64,000 bases of DNA from Paenibacillus sp. FSL H8-0332 (GTDB lineage: Bacteria; Bacillota; Bacilli; Paenibacillales; Paenibacillaceae): positions 5,332,001 through 5,396,000 of the forward strand of contig NZ_CP150145.1 of NCBI RefSeq assembly GCF_037963835.1, written 5' to 3'. The notes under the pieces are model-generated. The model did no database searches, had not been told where the DNA came from, and saw only the letters and a program-made list of their open reading frames with translations. Position 1 is the first letter of the stretch; the number at the start of each line of letters is the position of its first letter. This document shows, piece by piece, positions 62,063 through 64,000 of this stretch. A program made the translations under genes and the position numbers.

Positions 62063-63806
62063 AGCGGGCGCTATGAAGCTGCTGCTGCGGTTATCCGCCC
62101 CTTATAAGTTCCAGCTCCTCCTTGCATGTCTGTGCGTGGTGATTGTAAACGGAGCTTTCCTGATCCAGCCGCTTATTCTACAGCGTGTCATCGACCACTT
62201 CCTGATTGGACGCGCCGCTCAAAGCGGATTGGATTCGATTGGAGGCTTAGCGCTGCTCTATGTGGCGGTAGCTTCGGCCGGGGGAATCTTCTCGTATCTC
62301 CAGGCGCTGATTGCCGGAAAAGCGGGACAGAGCCTGATCCATGAGCTGCGGGTACGGGTATTCTCTATCATTGAACGGCTACCGCTTCCGTATCTGGACC
62401 GTACCTCCTCCGGAAGGCTCATTACGCGGGCTACCAACGACACCGCTGAGATCAGCGAATTATATACGGATGTGGTCATCTCACTGGTCAAGGACGTACT
62501 GCTGCTGCTGGGGATCATCTACGCCATGCTGCTGCTAAGCCCGCCGCTTACGCTGGTTTCGTTTACCGTCATTCCCGTGATGGCCTTCCTGGTCCTCTTC
62601 ATTAAGAACAAAATTAAAAAGAACTTCTTCCATATGAAGCACTATATCGGACAGATTAACGGTTTCTTTGCCGAGAGTCTCTCCGGGATGCGGGTCATTC
62701 AGAGCTTCCGCGCCGAAAAGGAAAAAGAGGATCAATTCCTGAAGCTGAACGGGGAATATTTCAAAACCACCCTGATTCAGGTGCGCCTTAACAGTGTACT
62801 GAAGCCGGCTTCGGATATGTTCCAGAGTCTGGCCGTTGCCATTCTGGTCTGGTACAGCATTGGCCGAATCTCCGGCGGCACCCTGCAGATCGGCGTACTG
62901 TTTGCGTTCACCACGTATATCAGGCAGTTCTTCGCGCCCATCTCCGATCTGGCTGACAAATATACGTCTATACAATCTGCCCTTGTATCCACCGAGCGCA
63001 TCTTTGAGCTAATCCGTGAGGAGGACCGCCTGGAGCAGCCGGACCGCGGCTTGCCGATGGAACGCCTGCACGGTACCATTGAGTTCCGCCATGTCTGGTT
63101 CTCTTACAATGATGACGACTGGGTGTTGAAGGATGTAAGCTTCGTGATCGGTAAAGGACAGACTGCCGCCTTCATCGGAGAGACCGGAGCGGGCAAAACG
63201 ACAATTATCAGCCTGATCAACGGCTTCTACCGCGTGCAGAAAGGCGAAGTTCTGATTGACGGCGTCAATGTGAACGACATCCGGCTGAATGATCTGCGGC
63301 GGAACATTTCCGTCGTCCTCCAGGATGTTTTCCTGTTCTCCGGCTCGATCCGCGACAACATCACCCTCGGTGATGACATCGCGGAGGAGAGCGTGCAGGA
63401 GGCGCTACAGGCCTCCTGCGCAGAAGAGTTCGTGCTGAGTTCGCCTGGAGGCCTCGACGAGCCTGTAACCGAGCGGGGCGGCACCCTGTCCGCAGGCCAG
63501 CGCCAGCTCATCTCCTTCGCCCGGGCGATCGCCCATAATCCTGCGATCTTCGTGCTGGATGAAGCTACCGCCAACATCGACACGTATACTGAGAAGCTGA
63601 TTCAGAAGGCGATCGACAATGCGGCCAGCGGCAGAACAACACTGATTATCGCCCACCGGCTATCCACCATTGCCGAAGCGGATCTTATCCTTGCGATGAA
63701 GGAAGGCCGGATCGCCGAAGCTGGCTCGCCCAGCGAGCTGCTGAAGCGTGGCGGATATTACGCCGAGCTGCTGGAGGAGAGCAGGAGTCATATTATGACC
63801 TCCTGA
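62004..63806 (+). CDS. ABC exporter subunit B (canonical ATPase site)
   Basis: This 600-residue half-transporter has six membrane helices (about 35-330). The ATPase has Walker A GETGAGKTT, a variant signature LSAGQRQLI and Walker B IFVLDEATANID with catalytic Glu. The switch His is in IAHRLST. It overlaps the upstream subunit gene by 59 bases, with AAGGAGGG at 61988-61996. Together they resemble BmrCD/LmrCD-type multidrug or peptide exporters. The substrate is unknown. Confidence 0.93.
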   Translation: MTSIPDSLTKKESARRKKSEAGAMKLLLRLSAPYKFQLLLACLCVVIVNGAFLIQPLILQRVIDHFLIGRAAQSGLDSIGGLALLYVAVASAGGIFSYLQALIAGKAGQSLIHELRVRVFSIIERLPLPYLDRTSSGRLITRATNDTAEISELYTDVVISLVKDVLLLLGIIYAMLLLSPPLTLVSFTVIPVMAFLVLFIKNKIKKNFFHMKHYIGQINGFFAESLSGMRVIQSFRAEKEKEDQFLKLNGEYFKTTLIQVRLNSVLKPASDMFQSLAVAILVWYSIGRISGGTLQIGVLFAFTTYIRQFFAPISDLADKYTSIQSALVSTERIFELIREEDRLEQPDRGLPMERLHGTIEFRHVWFSYNDDDWVLKDVSFVIGKGQTAAFIGETGAGKTTIISLINGFYRVQKGEVLIDGVNVNDIRLNDLRRNISVVLQDVFLFSGSIRDNITLGDDIAEESVQEALQASCAEEFVLSSPGGLDEPVTERGGTLSAGQRQLISFARAIAHNPAIFVLDEATANIDTYTEKLIQKAIDNAASGRTTLIIAHRLSTIAEADLILAMKEGRIAEAGSPSELLKRGGYYAELLEESRSHIMTS

Positions 63807-64000
63807 GGCATTTTAAGCAGGGGGGATGGCTGACAGCCTATTGCTTGGGAGATGGTCTGCGCAATTATTCGGGTGTCCCTTGGCTGAGAATCAGCGGCTG
63901 CAATGGATGGTTCCTCGTCCTTGAGGAACCCAATTCCCGCAGGACAGAGGCCTAGCAAAATGCTTAAAAAAAATACTAATTAATTATAAGAGAATAGAAT
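63807..64000. other. right-edge region
   Basis: No gene is seen. A short hairpin GGTTCCTC-GTCCTT-GAGGAACC (63909-63930) lacks an immediate T-run, so it is at best a weak terminator of the exporter genes. The last 35 bases are AT-rich. Confidence 0.4.

Overview
The window looks like chromosomal DNA of a Paenibacillus-type, endospore-forming, low-GC Gram-positive bacterium with moderate GC. The evidence is the order rpsT / gpr / spoIIP / lepA / hemW / hrcA-grpE-dnaK-dnaJ and prmA-rsmE-mtaB (the Bacillus yqe region), strong AGGAGG ribosome sites, frequent GTG and TTG starts, an SLH-anchored exoprotease, and a YesM/YesN-type two-component pair embedded in a sugar ABC operon. This assignment is inference; no rRNA or tRNA gene was seen.

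Layout. (1) 1-3428: the repair helicase-nuclease subunit addB, running off the left edge. (2) 3798-13033: a seven-gene minus-strand carbohydrate locus (two ABC permeases, sensor kinase, AraC-type regulator, binding lipoprotein, KdgF-like cupin, cytoplasmic heparinase II/III-family lyase). A palindromic dispersed repeat lies at each end, and a 41-bp tandem repeat lies upstream of its promoter. (3) 13.6-17.7 kb: an rRNA methyltransferase, a Na/Pi cotransporter, a small unknown gene and an Rpn-type nuclease with no standard start codon. (4) 17.8-19.8 kb: a group II intron with its maturase, sitting directly behind the terminator of a secreted eight-domain Ig-like protein (19.9-22.1 kb). (5) 22.4-26.5 kb: mtaB, rsmE, a site-2 protease homologue and prmA. 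(6) 26.6-36.5 kb: accessory genes (tag, an ECF sigma/DUF4179 pair, a soluble chemoreceptor, small proteins, a large subtilase). They separate prmA from dnaJ, which are adjacent in Bacillus subtilis. (7) 36.7-50.6 kb: the CIRCE-controlled heat-shock operon, a GNAT, hemW, lepA, sporulation genes spoIIP and gpr, rpsT and holA. (8) 50.9-53.2 kb: an ECF sigma/zinc-finger anti-sigma pair. (9) 53.7-56.8 kb: KDPG aldolase and KDG kinase, divergently transcribed, with a LacI-type regulator. (10) 57.3-59.0 kb: a third ECF sigma/membrane-partner pair. (11) 59.2-63.8 kb: a LacI regulator and a heterodimeric ABC exporter whose first subunit carries an apparent one-base frameshift.

Together, regions 2 and 9 suggest a nearly complete route for an unsaturated-uronate polysaccharide. 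Oligosaccharide would be sensed and imported, cleaved by the lyase, linearised by the KdgF-like cupin, and after reduction or isomerisation encoded elsewhere phosphorylated by KdgK and split by Eda. The operon encodes no transport ATPase, so a shared MsmX-type ATPase is presumably used. The most unusual signals are the repeat structures around the uronate locus, the low-complexity insertions at matching places in two methyltransferases, the intron position, the noncanonical starts and the broken exporter gene.
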